A stretch of 26,162 nucleotides of DNA, from the NCBI GenBank assembly GCA_041623895.1, contig JBFJVZ010000050.1, forward strand, positions 1 through 26,162, in the 5' to 3' direction. Origin of the DNA: JBFJVZ01 sp041623895. GTDB taxonomy: Bacteria > Planctomycetota > Planctomycetia > Pirellulales > Pirellulaceae. The translations under genes and the position numbers were made by a program. Under the pieces are notes generated by a model. That model ran no database searches. It was not told the origin of the DNA and saw only the letters and a program-made list of their open reading frames with translations. This document shows positions 25,701 to 26,162 of the stretch, in pieces (the first letter of the stretch is position 1; each line of letters opens with the position of its first letter).

Positions 25701-25936
25701 CGGCGCAAGTTCGCTTGCGGCCGATTCTGATGACGTCGCTGACGCTGATTGCTTCGATGCTGCCGCTTTCGTTCCAGCTGACACCCGGCAACGAGGCAAT
25801 GATCCCGCTAGCGCGGGCATTGTTAGGCGGCATGGTGGCATCCACGGTGTTGACCTTGGTGCTGGTTCCTTGCGTGTATACCTGGGTGCACGGCAAAAAA
25901 TCTGTTCTCGCTGGAGCGTCTGGGGAACTGGCGTAA
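22763..25936 (+). CDS. RND-family efflux permease (AcrB-like inner-membrane transporter), 1057 aa
   Basis: Length is normal for the HAE1/AcrB class (1030-1060). The N-terminal helix FSLRNRFAVLAAAIALCLLG leads to the pore domain with ITIDILPDFKKPVVVSFFSYPG; the transmembrane bundle begins near residue 335 (LYRQIGLGALLVAVVVSVFL). The fourth-helix motif reads GTVVDAGIVVVENIIRH: D406 matches the first of the two essential AcrB aspartates, but the second is alanine (A407). In the tenth helix VVVNNSILLVEFAN has N954 where AcrB has lysine 940. A Pro/Ala-rich linker (REGEAPAQPGSD) between the halves is encoded by a palindromic repeat at 24261-24283. It is co-transcribed with the adaptor 10 bp upstream and is the proton-driven pump of the tripartite system; substrate (drug, lipid, metal) cannot be told from sequence. 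No Shine-Dalgarno is obvious, which fits translational coupling. Confidence 0.93.
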   Translation: MGLINFSLRNRFAVLAAAIALCLLGAAVIPGITIDILPDFKKPVVVSFFSYPGLPTMDMEKSVSSRVERALTLAGKIEHQESRTVPGAAVIKVFFQPGADPSSAMNDIVNLEASDMFHLPPGIEWPFTLRSEPANLPVVLAAISGEGLSEQELYSIGYYAVRNKMGGLKGVQIPHPFGGKFRQMMVYVDPIKLQAHHVSGTDVVEALKKANLVLAAGTARMAGTDYQIHPRNTLPTTAEIEAIPVAVRDGRPIFIRDLGRVVDDAALQYNIVRVNGKRSVYCPLLREPGENTIAVVDRIYEGISTEIPKMKQRGDIPEATEVKLVSDQSDYIRLAMSNLYRQIGLGALLVAVVVSVFLRRFLPTLIIVSTILLAILIGTLGFAFTDQTINVMTLGGIALAIGTVVDAGIVVVENIIRHQRMGKPSMEAARDGTAEVSGAILAGTATTLAVFLPAVFLTGMIKYLFEPLSLAATFTIGASYVLALTVVPAFCATFIRDRAQREGEAPAQPGSDALSDDTKPRGVYGHWLKTALSAPAMTAVLVIAAVGASFALFPMIGSELFPDVDAGTFELRIKTLPGTDLLETEKLVASIEQTIKTVIPEEQIETLIANIGLPVGKGAGFSTVLSSNSGPDTAYLIVNLKQQGRRTSTKTYIDQLRGKLAEEYPQEQFLFVSGGIVNLALSEGVPVPISVQISAGTIGKCRDNAERVVEVMQKIPGTEDVQIAQALDYPQFDVQVDRTRAKYLGIDQEEVAQTILTALGSSVGYSPTIWIDPKTGVDFFMGVQYETNEIESLDDLRNIPISLTTADGPVTIPLSNVATIKRVTIPGEIAHYNIARVNDVHINVSDRDIGSVARDVRAALGEMEFESGVTAKVRGPVETMQSGMTMLGAGLVVAAVLVYLVLMAQFRSFIDPLIIMLAVPLGLGGVLLVLFLTGTNINIQSLMGTLMMIGVVVNNSILLVEFANRRRADGLSSHDAAMAAAQVRLRPILMTSLTLIASMLPLSFQLTPGNEAMIPLARALLGGMVASTVLTLVLVPCVYTWVHGKKSVLAGASGELA
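24261..24283. repeat. palindromic repeat inside the RND permease coding sequence
   Basis: AGCGGGAG (24261-24268) and CTCCCGCT (24276-24283) are perfect inverted 8-mers around GGCGAAG. It encodes REGEAPAQ, a peptide I recall recurring in unrelated planctomycete proteins, which suggests a dispersed repeat that landed in a tolerant linker. Confidence 0.7.
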
Positions 25937-25944
25937 CACCGAGA

Positions 25945-25997
25945 TTAGAGAAATTTCATCATTGATGTGGCCTACGAGATATCTGAAAATGCGCTAG
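25945..25997. repeat. short copy of the 12124-12231 repeat element
   Basis: A 53-bp sequence, beginning TTAGAG and ending TGAAAATGCGCTAG, matches the outer parts of the 108-bp element with three differences near the left end. It lacks the 55-bp interior that carries the long hairpin; the shared boundary is GTGG. It begins 8 bp after the RND permease stop. Confidence 0.8.
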
Positions 25998-26030
25998 AAT
26001 TGGGTCTCTTATGGGTCAACTACTTCGCAC

Positions 26031-26107
26031 TTCGACATTCCTTGTTCGATATTGGATGTTCTTCCGGTGCTCATGAAACCGCAGAATATCCAACAAGAAA
26101 TGTCGAA
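26031..26107. repeat. dispersed-type inverted repeat near the right edge
   Basis: The 24-nt arms at 26031-26054 (starting TTCGACATTCCTTGTTCGAT) and 26084-26107 (ending GAAATGTCGAA) match as inverted repeats at 21 of 24 positions. The centre is 29 nt. I recall related 'TTCGACATTCCTTGTTCGA' sequences as common intergenic repeats in several phyla, planctomycetes included. The 226-bp tail after the RND gene (25937-26162) has no supported gene. Confidence 0.7.
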
Positions 26108-26162
26108 TGAGAAAGTTAGAAAGGTTTGTTTTTCCACCACCGACACGAAACCGTGATGGACC

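Noticed and set aside
26107..26162. Open frame MRKLERFVFPPPTRNRDG running off the right edge
   Set aside because: Too short, starts within a repeat arm, and lacks a ribosome-binding site; cannot be supported as a gene.

Overview
The window looks like a chromosomal segment of a planctomycete, most likely a Pirellulaceae/Rhodopirellula-type member. This rests on protein families seen in the sequence: a large exported protein with a PVC-type dehydrogenase propeller and C-terminal haem-binding domain, an N-terminal LEDRRLLA motif followed by a dockerin, several conserved planctomycete proteins of unknown function, frequent GTG/TTG starts, and palindromic dispersed repeats. No rRNA, tRNA, CRISPR array, integrase or transposase was seen.

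Left part (1-8900): the 5' end of a YjbQ-family gene (minus strand); a small hypothetical gene with a clear intrinsic terminator; a DNA-alkylation-repair (AlkD-like) gene; a polytopic membrane protein of unknown function; diverging from it, a 1259-residue secreted multidomain protein (degenerate SGNH fold, PVC propeller, helical repeats, azurin-like copper domain, cytochrome c); then two minus-strand conserved planctomycete genes, the second behind a plausible sigma70-type promoter.

Middle part (9200-17800): an oversized TolC-like lipoprotein with a glycine-rich insert; an intergenic nested inverted-repeat element; then a tight plus-strand cluster of a thioredoxin-like lipoprotein, an OmpR-type response regulator and a sensor histidine kinase. 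After it lies a decayed surface-protein gene (LEDRRLLA signal, protease-like N-terminal remnant, two Ig-like/MBG-type repeats, dockerin), broken by two small frameshifts and two probable deletions. A long inverted repeat separates it from the next, convergent gene.

Right part (17814-26162): a polytopic membrane protein and a TolC-family lipoprotein on the minus strand, divergent from a membrane-fusion lipoprotein and an RND permease on the plus strand. Together these three export genes supply the inner-membrane, periplasmic and outer-membrane parts of a tripartite efflux pump. The permease has a palindromic repeat inside its coding sequence. Downstream is a shorter copy of the nested repeat from the middle part and another dispersed inverted repeat.

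The most distinctive observations are the two related repeat elements that differ by a 55-bp hairpin module bounded by GTGG, the in-frame repeat inside the RND gene, the decaying dockerin gene, and the multidomain copper/haem protein whose SGNH active site looks lost. I did not find a clearly new defence or mobile system.
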